NCBI GenBank assembly: GCA_039025395.1
Contig: JBCCOK010000016.1
Span: 17,577 to 81,576, forward strand
DNA length: 64,000 nucleotides
Direction: 5' to 3'
Source of the DNA: Hoeflea_A sp039025395
GTDB lineage: Bacteria; Pseudomonadota; Alphaproteobacteria; Rhizobiales; Rhizobiaceae
Shown one piece after another: positions 1-7,324 of the stretch (position 1 is the stretch's first letter; every line of letters starts with the position of its first letter). The notes under the pieces are model-generated. The model did no database searches and was not told where the DNA came from. It worked only from the letters and a program-made list of their open reading frames with translations. The position numbers and the translations under genes are program-made.

Positions 1-1
1 C

Positions 2-535
2 AAGACCCGGGACACGCTGGTTTTGCACGACAACCAGGGCGACAAAGCCCTCGGCGTCAGCCTGATTTGCGTCATCCTGACGGTCGCCGCGGTTTCCTGC
101 GTCTGGATGGGTTTCTGGATCCCTGCCATTGTCCTCTTGGCGGGCGTTCCGGGCGCAATCCTCTATCTGAACAAGACCCGGATAGAAACCACCATTACCT
201 TTGACCGCTCAAAAGACAGGATCGACTTGTCCGTCAAGAGCCGCAAAGGTCCCGAGGTCTGGGATTGGCGATTGAGCGATCTTGCGACGGCAGAGGTGAG
301 CGAAATGCGCCGTGACGGTGCCTCGCGCGGTGTATTTCGTCCCGATATGATCATGAAGGACGGCGCGCGCGTTGCGATGCGGCCCTACCATTCAGCCGGC
401 ACCCAGAGTTGGCAGACCGTTGCGGCGGTGAAGCTTTTTCTCGGGCAGCGGCTGGATAACGCGCCGGTCGGCTGGCTGCCATCGGAGGAATTCGACCGGT
501 TTTTCGAGCAGGAGATGACACGGCTTCACAAGTGA
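2..535 (+). CDS. Partial hypothetical membrane-anchored protein (5' end outside window)
   Basis: The reading frame is open from base 2 to the TGA at 533-535, so the true start probably lies upstream of the window; an internal TTG at 23 is the first possible start inside it. Two adjacent hydrophobic segments (about residues 10-27 and 30-48 counted from the TTG) form a membrane hairpin. They are followed by a soluble domain of about 120 residues rich in charged residues and short beta-like stretches. I do not recognise the family. The layout of an N-terminal two-helix anchor and a small cytoplasmic domain would fit a PH-like or YcxB-like membrane protein, but that is only an impression. Confidence 0.6.
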   Translation, partial: KTRDTLVLHDNQGDKALGVSLICVILTVAAVSCVWMGFWIPAIVLLAGVPGAILYLNKTRIETTITFDRSKDRIDLSVKSRKGPEVWDWRLSDLATAEVSEMRRDGASRGVFRPDMIMKDGARVAMRPYHSAGTQSWQTVAAVKLFLGQRLDNAPVGWLPSEEFDRFFEQEMTRLHK

Positions 536-634
536 GGATTCGGACGCGGCGACTTGATGGGTCGATAGCACCGCAGACGCGCTCAATACACACAAGACCC
601 GACCAACCGGCAGTTCAGCGTGATGGTCCGGACG

Positions 635-1015
635 CTATCTCGACGCCTGGGCCCGTTCGTATTCGAGGCGCGCAGCCTTGACGCCAGCCATCTGCTCGTC
701 TGCCCAGCAAACCACTGGCTTCAGGATATCGAGCAATCCCAGGCCCCGCGGCGTGAGCGCATAGGAAACGGCCACCGGGGGGCCGGGATCGACCGTCCGC
801 GTCAGATAGCCGTCACGCTCAAGGCCGCGCAGGTTTTCGGTCAGCACTCTCTGTGTGATGTCGCCGATTGTCCGTTTCATCTCGCCGAACCGCAGCGGAC
901 CGTCCTCCAGGGCAAGAACGATAATGATCCGCCACTTGCCGGTCACATTCGTCAGCACCGAACGGATCGGACAGTTGGACGCCTCGGCCGGACCTTTAAC
1001 GCCAATTGGCAGCAT
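635..1015 (-). CDS. HxlR-family winged-helix transcriptional regulator
   Basis: Predicted 126-residue DNA-binding regulator. The start is placed at the methionine of MLPIGVKG (1015); an upstream in-frame methionine exists, but the chosen start gives the usual HxlR length of about 110-130 residues. The HxlR pattern is clear: an N-terminal NCP motif with the family's conserved cysteine, GKWRIIIVLAL (first helix), RFGEMKRTIGDITQRVLTENLRGLE (recognition helix region), DGYLTRT wing, and YALTPRGLGLLDIL. The N-terminal cysteine is the position used for redox or electrophile sensing in some HxlR members such as HypR and YodB; whether it senses here is inference. It is divergent from the SnoaL-like gene at 1197, which it probably controls. 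Confidence 0.88.
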   Translation of the reverse strand: MLPIGVKGPAEASNCPIRSVLTNVTGKWRIIIVLALEDGPLRFGEMKRTIGDITQRVLTENLRGLERDGYLTRTVDPGPPVAVSYALTPRGLGLLDILKPVVCWADEQMAGVKAARLEYERAQASR

Positions 1016-1117
1016 AGCGAACCCCAGTTCAAAAATGATACCAGCCACCGCTAGCATACCGGCTTGGTCTGCTGCAAGGACACCCGTCTAGCCACTGGTA
1101 TCCTGCAACAAACCACG

Positions 1118-1177
1118 GCACTATAAAGTGCGTAATTGATCCTAGGTTCAATTTGAATACCATGTACCTCACTAGTG
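1118..1177. promoter_or_regulatory. Divergent promoter region with three dyads, candidate HxlR operators
   Basis: The 181 bases between the regulator and the SnoaL-like gene hold three short inverted repeats: GCACT-ATAA-AGTGC at 1118-1131, TTCAA-T-TTGAA at 1147-1157, and the perfect palindrome CACTAGTG at 1170-1177. HxlR proteins bind as dimers to dyads between divergent genes, so these are reasonable operator candidates. Which one is used cannot be told from one copy. An AAAGG Shine-Dalgarno lies just before the ATG at 1197. Confidence 0.4.
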
Positions 1178-1196
1178 GACATTGAAAGGTTAAATC

Positions 1197-1967
1197 ATGA
1201 CACCGAAGGAACTGGTATTTGCACTTTTGGCTGCGGTCTTTGTCGACCACGATCCGGATGCTGCCCGGCAGCTTCTCGCACCCGACTACATTCAGCACAA
1301 TCCCGCCATTCCGACGGGAGCGGAAGGGCTGATCGGCGCAATTCCGCTGGTCGATTCATCCGATCTGACCGTCACCACCCACCGTGTGATCGCGGAAGGC
1401 GATTTCGTGGTATTGCACAACACCTATGAAAATGCCGACGCATTCGGAGCGCCGCAGCTTGTCGCCTTCGATGTCTTTCGGATCGAAGACGGCCGTGTCG
1501 CCGAACACTGGGATAATCTGCAGGCGCCGCCTGAAACGACCGTTTCGGGCCGGTCAATGACGGATGGCCCCACTGAAGTGACCGATCACGAAAGAACCGC
1601 TCAAAACAAGGAACTCGTGGTCGGTTTCGTCCGCGATGTGCTGGGTGGTGCAGCGCCTGAAAACGTGACCGACTACATGGATCCGGCGGTTTACGCCCAG
1701 CATAACCCGATGATTGCCGACGGGTTGGACGGGCTTATGGCCGCCATCGAGGCATTTGCCGCGCAGGGTCAGGTCATTACCAAGTTCGAGCCGCAGATCG
1801 TTGTCGCCGAAGGCAACTTCGTCTTTGTTGCGTCCGACGCAATCATGGGCGGTGAGCCTTGGGCCTTCTTCGATCTCTGGCGGGTCGAAGACGGAAAGAT
1901 CGTCGAACATTGGGACGTCGTTGCGCCCGTCCCGGACGAGATGGCGCACGACAACGGCAAGTTCTGA
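1197..1967 (+). CDS. Tandem SnoaL-like (NTF2-fold) protein, COG4922 type
   Basis: 256-residue protein made of two copies of an NTF2-like/SnoaL-like domain. The first copy (about residues 1-115) contains YIQHNPAIPTGAEGL and ends FRIEDGRVAEHWD. The second (about 130-250) contains YAQHNPMIADGLDGL and ends WRVEDGKIVEHWD. The QHNP and EHWD signatures are those of predicted SnoaL-like aldol-condensation-type enzymes (COG4922), most of which have one domain of about 130 residues, so this is an internal duplication. Substrate unknown. ATG at 1197 follows an AAAGG ribosome binding site. Its divergence from an HxlR regulator suggests induction by a small molecule or redox signal (inference). Confidence 0.8.
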   Translation: MTPKELVFALLAAVFVDHDPDAARQLLAPDYIQHNPAIPTGAEGLIGAIPLVDSSDLTVTTHRVIAEGDFVVLHNTYENADAFGAPQLVAFDVFRIEDGRVAEHWDNLQAPPETTVSGRSMTDGPTEVTDHERTAQNKELVVGFVRDVLGGAAPENVTDYMDPAVYAQHNPMIADGLDGLMAAIEAFAAQGQVITKFEPQIVVAEGNFVFVASDAIMGGEPWAFFDLWRVEDGKIVEHWDVVAPVPDEMAHDNGKF

Positions 1968-1985
1968 CGGAGCGAACCGACGAAG

Positions 1986-2022
1986 CCCGGGCGCAAGTCG
2001 TGCAGCGACCTGATCGCCCGGG
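1986..2022. terminator. Hairpin between convergent genes, likely bidirectional terminator
   Basis: Perfect 8-bp arms CCCGGGCG (1986-1993) and CGCCCGGG (2015-2022), followed on the + strand by TTCAGTTT. It lies in the short gap between two convergent genes ending at 1967 and 2054. The loop is long (21 nt) and the T-tract imperfect, hence moderate confidence. Confidence 0.45.
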
Positions 2023-2053
2023 GTTCAGTTTAATTCAGGCACGCTCCAGGCCT

Positions 2054-3250
2054 TCAACGTCCGACGGCACTTTCCGCCAGAGGTTTAAAGCGAAAGATGT
2101 GATAGGGCGCTTCAGAGTAATTCACGCCATCATTGAACGGCGGAAGCTGCGGCAATTCTGCTGCCGACACGTACATGTGCCCGTCGGGGCTGTAGCTGAC
2201 ACCATCTGGCCATTGCAGATCCGGATGGCTCGCAAAGGCACGAAAGCGCCGCGTATCAGGCGGAATGATGCCGACATAGGTGCTCTCCACGGCGGTGAAA
2301 TAGAGATTGCCGTCCGCGTCGATCGACAGCCCTCCGGCATTTGGCTTTACCGCATACTTTTCGACCTTGGCGCCAAGCGCATCGTCTGACAGCGATTCAT
2401 CGACCAGATCGTCGATCCTGACGCGGTAGACCCAGCCGCCATTCAGCGGTGCGTAGTAAAGCCATTCAAAATCAAGATCCGCCGTGATGCCGTCTGCCCC
2501 GACAAGGATCGGTGTATGCGTATCGTTCGGGCCGTTGGGCAATGTCAGCGGCTGTCCGTCGACAATGATTGGCACGTCTGAAGGCAGCGTCGACCAGTGG
2601 CCTTCAAGCACCCTCCGCGCGGCACCCGAATTGCGGTCCAGCACCACGAGTGCGGCCTGTGAGGCATCGCCGCCGGGGCCGATCGCTTCGTCCGCGAAGT
2701 AGAATTTTCCGCGTCTGTCGTCGATCACGAAATCGTTGAGCTGCGAGGCACAACTGTCCGCATTGCACGGCAGCGTTGCCGGCGCCGGAATGGGCAGGAC
2801 AGCCTCCAGCATATCGGTAACCGTGTTCCACCCCACCAGCTTGGGCGTTTTCCGGTCGCCATGCATCATGTCTGACATCCAGACGACGCCATTGGCGTCG
2901 CTGCGGATGCCGAGCACGGTGTCCACATAGGTGTTTTCGTCATCCTGCGATGTGTTCCAGGATTCGCTGGGGTAGGGTGTAAATCCCTTTCCGTCGGGAT
3001 TCATTTTGGCGACCTTGACCGGATTTCCGTAGAACGGATGATGGCTGTAGACGAGTTCGCCGGAGGGTGTGAATGCGATATTGCCGACGCCCGCCGGCAA
3101 TTCCCCAACGACCTCTGCTTCAAGATCGCCCTTGACATAGGGCGCCCAGATACCCTCCGGTGCGGATTGCGCCTTGGCGGCGATGGACGCCAGACATATC
3201 AAAAAAATTGCAGCGCTTGCCGCACTGCTTCCCTTCATTGCGCCGATCAT
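2054..3250 (-). CDS. Secreted L-dopachrome tautomerase-related (major royal jelly-like) beta-propeller protein
   Basis: 398 residues with a clear Sec signal peptide: short basic start, hydrophobic core AAIFLICLASIAA, and A-x-A-type cleavage near KAQSA (about residue 28). The mature part resembles the MRJP / L-dopachrome tautomerase-related beta-propeller group: EGIWAPYVKGDLEAEVVGELP, GNIAFTPSGELVYSHHPF, NDFVIDDRRGKFYFADEA, PGGDASQAALVVLDRNSGAARRVL and a terminal WPDGVSYSPDGHMYVSAAEL blade. Members are exported and mostly of unknown substrate; some bind small aromatic or lactone ligands. The ATG at 3250 has a strong GGAGGAG site. It is transcribed alone and convergent with the SnoaL gene. The family call is fairly safe; enzymatic function is open. 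Confidence 0.75.
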   Translation of the reverse strand: MIGAMKGSSAASAAIFLICLASIAAKAQSAPEGIWAPYVKGDLEAEVVGELPAGVGNIAFTPSGELVYSHHPFYGNPVKVAKMNPDGKGFTPYPSESWNTSQDDENTYVDTVLGIRSDANGVVWMSDMMHGDRKTPKLVGWNTVTDMLEAVLPIPAPATLPCNADSCASQLNDFVIDDRRGKFYFADEAIGPGGDASQAALVVLDRNSGAARRVLEGHWSTLPSDVPIIVDGQPLTLPNGPNDTHTPILVGADGITADLDFEWLYYAPLNGGWVYRVRIDDLVDESLSDDALGAKVEKYAVKPNAGGLSIDADGNLYFTAVESTYVGIIPPDTRRFRAFASHPDLQWPDGVSYSPDGHMYVSAAELPQLPPFNDGVNYSEAPYHIFRFKPLAESAVGR

Positions 3251-3456
3251 GGTCTCCTCCCCTGCTACGGCTCTTCACTTCAATAGCCGCGCAATTGTGG
3301 CGGGTTTGGGAGAATTGGCAAGGACCCGGGATTTGTCTGGCGGTTCGGCAAACAAAGTCGCGCGCAGCGACGGGTTGATCGCGCACACAAAGCTTCTCTT
3401 CCGGCCCGGACAGTTGGCGGGCCAGCCAAAACCAAACAAGCGGCTTTTGATTTTCC

Positions 3457-3474
3457 GGGTGCTCTCAGGCACCC
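3457..3474 (-). terminator. Hairpin downstream of the cold shock gene
   Basis: Read on the minus strand, GGGTGC-CTGAGA-GCACCC forms a perfect 6-bp stem with a 6-nt loop, starting 24 nt after the csp stop codon. It is followed by a purine-rich A-stretch rather than a U-tract, so intrinsic termination is plausible but not certain. Confidence 0.4.
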
Positions 3475-3497
3475 TGAAAACGCCTCAACGGCAGAGC

Positions 3498-3704
3498 CTA
3501 AGCAATGGCGATGTTTGTCGCGCTTTCGCGTCCATCACGTCCGGCTTCAACGTCGTATGTCACTTTCTGATTATCCGACAGCCCGGTCAGGCCCGACCGT
3601 TCCACGGCAGAAATATGAACGAAGACATCCCGGCCGCCCTCATCGGGCGCAATAAATCCGTAACCTTTGGTAGCGTTGAACCATTTTACGGTGCCAGTGG
3701 CCAT
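3498..3704 (-). CDS. cspA: Cold shock protein (CspA family)
   Basis: 68-residue single cold shock domain that binds single-stranded RNA/DNA and melts mRNA structure. The start is MATGTVKWFNATKGYGFI at 3704, preceded by AGGAG; longer upstream in-frame starts add residues foreign to the family. RNP1 (KGYGFI) and RNP2 (VFVHIS) are intact. The domain ends with the usual ATNI-type strand. It is transcribed alone from a promoter about 120-150 bases upstream and so has a leader of about 115 nt, as is common for temperature-controlled csp genes. Several csp paralogues are normal in Rhizobiales, so the exact paralogue letter is uncertain. Confidence 0.93.
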   Translation of the reverse strand: MATGTVKWFNATKGYGFIAPDEGGRDVFVHISAVERSGLTGLSDNQKVTYDVEAGRDGRESATNIAIA

Positions 3705-3825
3705 TTCGTATTCTCCTGTTGTGTTGCTGCCCACGCGATGCGGCAACCTGGCGCGTCAGGGTAAGATCGATGCCCGTCGCCTGAGTAGGAGAAAGGTAGT
3801 CGATAGAGGGTGACGTAGCCCCATC

Positions 3826-3854
3826 CAGCTATTTCAGTCAGCGGGCCATGTCAA
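3826..3854 (-). promoter_or_regulatory. Probable sigma-70 promoter of the cold shock gene
   Basis: On the minus strand, TTGACA (3849-3854) is followed after exactly 17 nt by TAGCTG (3826-3831). The -35 is a perfect match and the -10 is weak. The predicted transcript has a 5' leader of about 115 nt before the csp start. Confidence 0.5.
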
Positions 3855-4033
3855 CAATTTCCGTACGGACACGATGCGCATTTCCGACGCCCGTCAGCAG
3901 CTGCACGCGATTATTTCCTACGGAAAATGAACGCCATGTACCCGCGCCTGACAAATCATTCGTGTCGAAAACCGCCCGTGTACCGTAAAATCATGCAACG
4001 GCAATCTTCAGTGAAACAAACTTCGAGGCCGAA
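3855..4033 (+). promoter_or_regulatory. Upstream region of the Rid operon with repeated TTTCC dyads
   Basis: The csp-Rid divergent gap totals 329 bases; the half nearer the Rid genes holds two related dyads. TCCGTACGGA is a perfect 10-bp palindrome at 3860-3869, and TTTCC-TAC-GGAAA lies at 3914-3926. A half-site-like ATTTCCGACG falls between them. The spacing and shared ATTTCC sequence suggest a regulator binding site, but no regulator gene is adjacent. No gene is seen in this gap. Confidence 0.35.
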
Positions 4034-4453
4034 ATGACAATACGTTTCAATCCGCCGACCGCATGGCCGCGCGCCGGCCGCGCCTTCAATCACGGAGTTG
4101 TTCAACCGGAAGGCAAGACATTGCACATGACGGGCCAGGTCGCATGGGACGGCGCCGGAAACATTGTCGGCGCAGGCGACTGCGCGGCACGGACGCGCCG
4201 GTGTTTTGACAATGTCGAGCATATTTTGAACGCAGTCGGCGGCACCTTCGACGATCTCGTTTCGCTCACGATCTATTTCCTGAATGCGGACGATTTGCCA
4301 GCAATACAGGCGGTTCGCTCCGAGAGGTTGAAACAGGAGACTGCGCCCGCGAGCATATTGATCCAGACGCCCGGGCTTGTCGTTCCCGAACTTCTTGTCG
4401 AACTGGTTCCCCTAGCCGTCATCCCGCTGGAGCGCTTCCACGAACCGAGATGA
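4034..4453 (+). CDS. Rid-family (YjgF/YER057c/UK114) protein, lacks catalytic Arg
   Basis: 139-residue Rid-fold protein; the fold normally forms trimers with ligand pockets at subunit interfaces. Family landmarks are present: HMTGQVAWDGAGNIVGAGD near residue 32, LNAVGGTFDDLVSLTIYF (residues 66-83), and PGLVVPELLVELVPLAV near the C-terminus. The position equal to E. coli RidA Arg105 (in PARS...VEV) reads PAS, with Ser107, so it is not a canonical RidA imine/enamine deaminase and fits the Rid4-Rid7 type subfamilies. ATG at 4034 follows GAGG. It is first in an apparent operon with a second Rid gene and an SDR dehydrogenase, suggesting a catabolic role with an unknown intermediate. Confidence 0.85.
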   Translation: MTIRFNPPTAWPRAGRAFNHGVVQPEGKTLHMTGQVAWDGAGNIVGAGDCAARTRRCFDNVEHILNAVGGTFDDLVSLTIYFLNADDLPAIQAVRSERLKQETAPASILIQTPGLVVPELLVELVPLAVIPLERFHEPR

Positions 4454-4551
4454 TTTTCGTGCCGCAATCGAAAGGTATGATCGGAAATTGACGGAAATTG
4501 GCAATTCGAACTATGGCATGGACGCGATAGGCGAGGCTGAGGAGATGGACA

Positions 4552-4947
4552 GTGAACAGACGCGCGCTATTCCCGGACGGATCTCATGCATCGGCTGAAC
4601 AGATCAAGGTCTCCCCCGGTATCGTTTCGGGCAATCATGTCTTTCTGACCGGCATGACCGGCAGCCGCCCGGACGGTTCAATGCCCCACGACCTTGTTGC
4701 GCAATTCCGGCAGGCCTTCGACAAAATCGCTGCGGTGCTTGCCGAAGCAGGCATTGATTTTGGCTCTGTCGTCGAGATGACAAGCTATCATGTGGGTCTG
4801 CGTGACCACTTCGACACCTTCAATGCCGTTCGTTCCGACTATATAAAGGAGCCCTATCCGGCATGGACGGCCGTCGAGGTCGCCGGTCTCCGGCGCGAGG
4901 GGGCGGTTGTCGAGATAAAGGTGGTCGCAGCGCTTGCGTCGGGTTAG
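4552..4947 (+). CDS. Second Rid-family protein, lacks catalytic Arg
   Basis: 131-residue Rid-fold protein starting at a GTG (4552), with GAGGAG about 10 nt upstream. Landmarks are VFLTGMTGSRPDGSMP, FDKIAAVLAEAGIDFGSVVEMTSYHV, FNAVRSDYIKEPYPAWTAVEV and a closing VVEIKVVAAL. In the PARS block the catalytic arginine is replaced by Trp105 (PAW). It is only distantly similar to the preceding Rid gene, so the pair is not a recent duplication. It lies 98 bases after that gene and 44 before the SDR gene on the same strand, probably one transcript. Classical 2-aminoacrylate deamination is not expected; a hydrolase, chaperone or ligand-binding role is possible. Confidence 0.85.
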   Translation: MNRRALFPDGSHASAEQIKVSPGIVSGNHVFLTGMTGSRPDGSMPHDLVAQFRQAFDKIAAVLAEAGIDFGSVVEMTSYHVGLRDHFDTFNAVRSDYIKEPYPAWTAVEVAGLRREGAVVEIKVVAALASG

Positions 4948-4991
4948 GAGACCTGCCGAGTGAAAAAACACCTCGCCATATGGAGATTGAC

Positions 4992-5969
4992 ATGAGTATT
5001 GATGATCAGCGCCCGGTTGAATCGCCGTTTCCACCAAAGACAGAAGCTGCCGAAATCGTCGATGGACTGGACCTGACCGGCAAGACGGCGATCGTCACGG
5101 GCGGCTATAGCGGCATCGGTCTGGAGACGAGCCGTGCATTGGCAGCCCGCGGTGCCCGTGTCATCGTTCCCGTGCGATCTCCGGAAAAGGCTGCGGAAAA
5201 TCTTGCAGACATGGATGGTGATGTTGTCACCGATGCAATGGATCTTGCCGATCTCGCCTCGGTAGGGCGCTTCGCGCAGACCATGTCCGATCAATTGGAT
5301 CAGCTCGATTTTCTGATCAACAATGCGGGCATCATGGCCTGTCCGCAAACCACTGTCGGTCCCGGATGGGAGGCGCAGTTCGGCATCAATCACATGGGCC
5401 ATTTTGCACTGACCAAGGCACTTATGCCGCTGTTGCAAAAGACGCCGGGCGCGCGGGTTGTGGCACTTTCGTCAAGTGGCCACAAAATATCAGATATTCG
5501 TTGGGACGACATTCATTTTGAAACGACGCCCTATGACAAATGGCATGCCTATGGACAGGCCAAGACCGCCAATGCCCTGTTTGCCAACGCTCTTTCACGG
5601 CGCTTGAAAGACAGCGGCGGGTTGGCCTTTTCGGTTCACCCCGGCGGAATATTCACCCCGCTGCAGCGCCATCTCACCAAGGAAGAGATGATGGCGCTTG
5701 GCTGGATTGGCCCCGACGGCGAGCCGGCGCCTGAGGTCAAGGCCGCCTTCAAAACCCCGGCGGAAGGTGCGTCGACCACCGTTTGGGCGGCGTCTTCGCA
5801 GCTTCTGGCCGGCAAGCCGGGCGTTTATTGCGAAGATTGCAATGTTGCGGCTCCAACAGATCCGGAGAGCCCGCACGCCCGTTATCGCGGCGTGCATCCC
5901 CATGGCTGTGATGACGAAAGTGCCGAACGGCTCTGGCAGGTGAGCGAAACGCTTCTGGCCCAGGCATGA
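4992..5969 (+). CDS. Short-chain dehydrogenase/reductase (retinol dehydrogenase-like)
   Basis: 325-residue classical SDR. The start is MSIDDQRP at 4992, preceded by GGAG at a 6-base gap; in-frame codons further up would overlap the preceding Rid gene. The Rossmann signature TGGYSGIG is at residues 36-43, NNAG (LINNAGIMA) near 115, catalytic Ser in ALSSSGH, and YGQAK (Tyr-x-x-x-Lys) near 190. The length and the PGGIFTPLQRH segment match the WW-domain oxidoreductase / retinol dehydrogenase-like SDR group. NADP preference cannot be fixed from sequence with certainty. Lying behind two Rid genes, it may oxidise or reduce a catabolic intermediate processed by them (inference). Confidence 0.88.
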   Translation: MSIDDQRPVESPFPPKTEAAEIVDGLDLTGKTAIVTGGYSGIGLETSRALAARGARVIVPVRSPEKAAENLADMDGDVVTDAMDLADLASVGRFAQTMSDQLDQLDFLINNAGIMACPQTTVGPGWEAQFGINHMGHFALTKALMPLLQKTPGARVVALSSSGHKISDIRWDDIHFETTPYDKWHAYGQAKTANALFANALSRRLKDSGGLAFSVHPGGIFTPLQRHLTKEEMMALGWIGPDGEPAPEVKAAFKTPAEGASTTVWAASSQLLAGKPGVYCEDCNVAAPTDPESPHARYRGVHPHGCDDESAERLWQVSETLLAQA

Positions 5970-6019
5970 ACCCGGTTGATGAAACGCGTTGATGCCTGAT
6001 CCTTCCGCTTCGAGTGGAC

Positions 6020-6514
6020 CTATTGCGTAGCGGGTTTGATCGGGTAGCTGCCTCCGGTCAGCCGGTGATAGATGACGCCGATAACCACAAGGAGCGCCGA
6101 TCCCAGCAGAACCGGGATTGCCAAGAACCACCAGCTCGGCTCAAGCGCAAAGATGACCAACGGGTTGGCGCCGGCTGGCGGATGGGTTACCCGCAGCGCC
6201 GCCATGCAGGAAATCGCCAGCCCCACGCCGAGAGCCGGGTACCACCAGAAATCCGGAAACAGCGTAAACACGACCATGCCGGCAGCAGCCGATACCACAT
6301 GTCCGCCTACGACATTGGCGGGTTGTGAAAGCGGTGCTGTGGGAAGCCCGAAGATCAGCACGCAGCTTGCCCCGAACGGCGCAATCACCATGGCGAGCTG
6401 CAGGGCATTGCCGAGCAGCAGCAGGAGCGCAATGGCGATCGCACCGCCCAATCCGGCTAGGATAATGGCCGGGGTTTTTGGTCTTGGCAGGCTGCGCGCG
6501 ATGAAGGGCTGCAT
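6020..6514 (-). CDS. HPP-family integral membrane protein
   Basis: 164 residues with about four to five transmembrane helices and the family's hallmark THPPAGANP motif near residue 110. Also seen are APFGASCVLIFGLPTAPLSQPANVVGGHVVSA and a C-terminal GGSYPIKP tail. HPP proteins are inner-membrane proteins; plant plastid members have been reported to transport nitrite, but bacterial function is generally unproven. It is a single gene, convergent with the SDR gene at 5969. The family assignment is secure and the function is not. Confidence 0.9.
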   Translation of the reverse strand: MQPFIARSLPRPKTPAIILAGLGGAIAIALLLLLGNALQLAMVIAPFGASCVLIFGLPTAPLSQPANVVGGHVVSAAAGMVVFTLFPDFWWYPALGVGLAISCMAALRVTHPPAGANPLVIFALEPSWWFLAIPVLLGSALLVVIGVIYHRLTGGSYPIKPATQ

Positions 6515-6632
6515 GGTGTGATACTACGCTGGAAACGGGCCGCCAACGTTATTCACAATCGCCCTCGATTGACAATGGGTCATCAACCGGCCTGGGCGTC
6601 TTTTGCGGATCAGGCTTATTGTACAATGGAAT

Positions 6633-7049
6633 TTAGCCGACCGGCTGATGCACCTCGACGATATTGCCTTCCGGATCCATGAAGAAGACCTGATGCCATT
6701 CTTTTGAGAAGGCTGTTCCATAGTCGGAATAGGGGATCCCGTTTTCCTCAAGGATCTTCAGGAACGCCGGCAGATCGTCGGTGCGGAATGCGATATGTCC
6801 GCGTTCCACCGGGTTGATGACCTGCCCGTTCTTGAAGGCAACGCCAAACTCCCTTTCCGCCAGGTGCATTTGCATCAGCCCGTCGGTGGCGAAGCGGATC
6901 TTGCCGCTGTAACCGCGCTCCTCGGTTTCCTCCGTGCGCGGAAAATTATCCTGCGGGATGTCACCGAGGCCAAGCACCTTGGTGTAGAAGTCATGCATGC
7001 GATCGACATCCTCGGAGACGAAATTGATGTGGTGAAATTCAAGTTTCAT
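6633..7049 (-). CDS. VOC-family (glyoxalase/dioxygenase fold) protein
   Basis: 138 residues with a paired beta-alpha-beta-beta-beta fold: KLEFHHINFVSEDVDRMHDFYTKVLGL at the start, GHIAFRTDDLPAFLKILEENGIPY in the second half, and FFMDPEGNIVEVHQP at the end. Candidate metal ligands are the early His (HHINF), the His of GHIAF and the Glu of VEVH. Substrate unknown; the VOC superfamily includes lyases, dioxygenases and resistance proteins. It is transcribed divergently from the dehydrogenase at 7325, with 275 bases between that contain no other gene I can support. Confidence 0.85.
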   Translation of the reverse strand: MKLEFHHINFVSEDVDRMHDFYTKVLGLGDIPQDNFPRTEETEERGYSGKIRFATDGLMQMHLAEREFGVAFKNGQVINPVERGHIAFRTDDLPAFLKILEENGIPYSDYGTAFSKEWHQVFFMDPEGNIVEVHQPVG

Positions 7050-7324
7050 GAATGGTCCGCTTTTCTTGGCTGTTTCTTCAAAAGCTGACCTTAGCCCGCA
7101 TCTTGCAGGCCTGCCACAACAGCTTTTCAGGATCGTCTGTCGATCTGTGCTGCAAATCGGAGAATGAGCGCGCGTATCGGCTATTCAGTGAACGGGTGCT
7201 TTGCGGATCTTTCGCTCTCAACGAACCTGTTCCCGGCAGGTAGGGCGCGACAGCGATCGTGGTCAACGCTTGCTCCGGCCCGATTTTGGCGCAATCCTGT
7301 GCGCCAGCGAACTGGAGGGAACAC

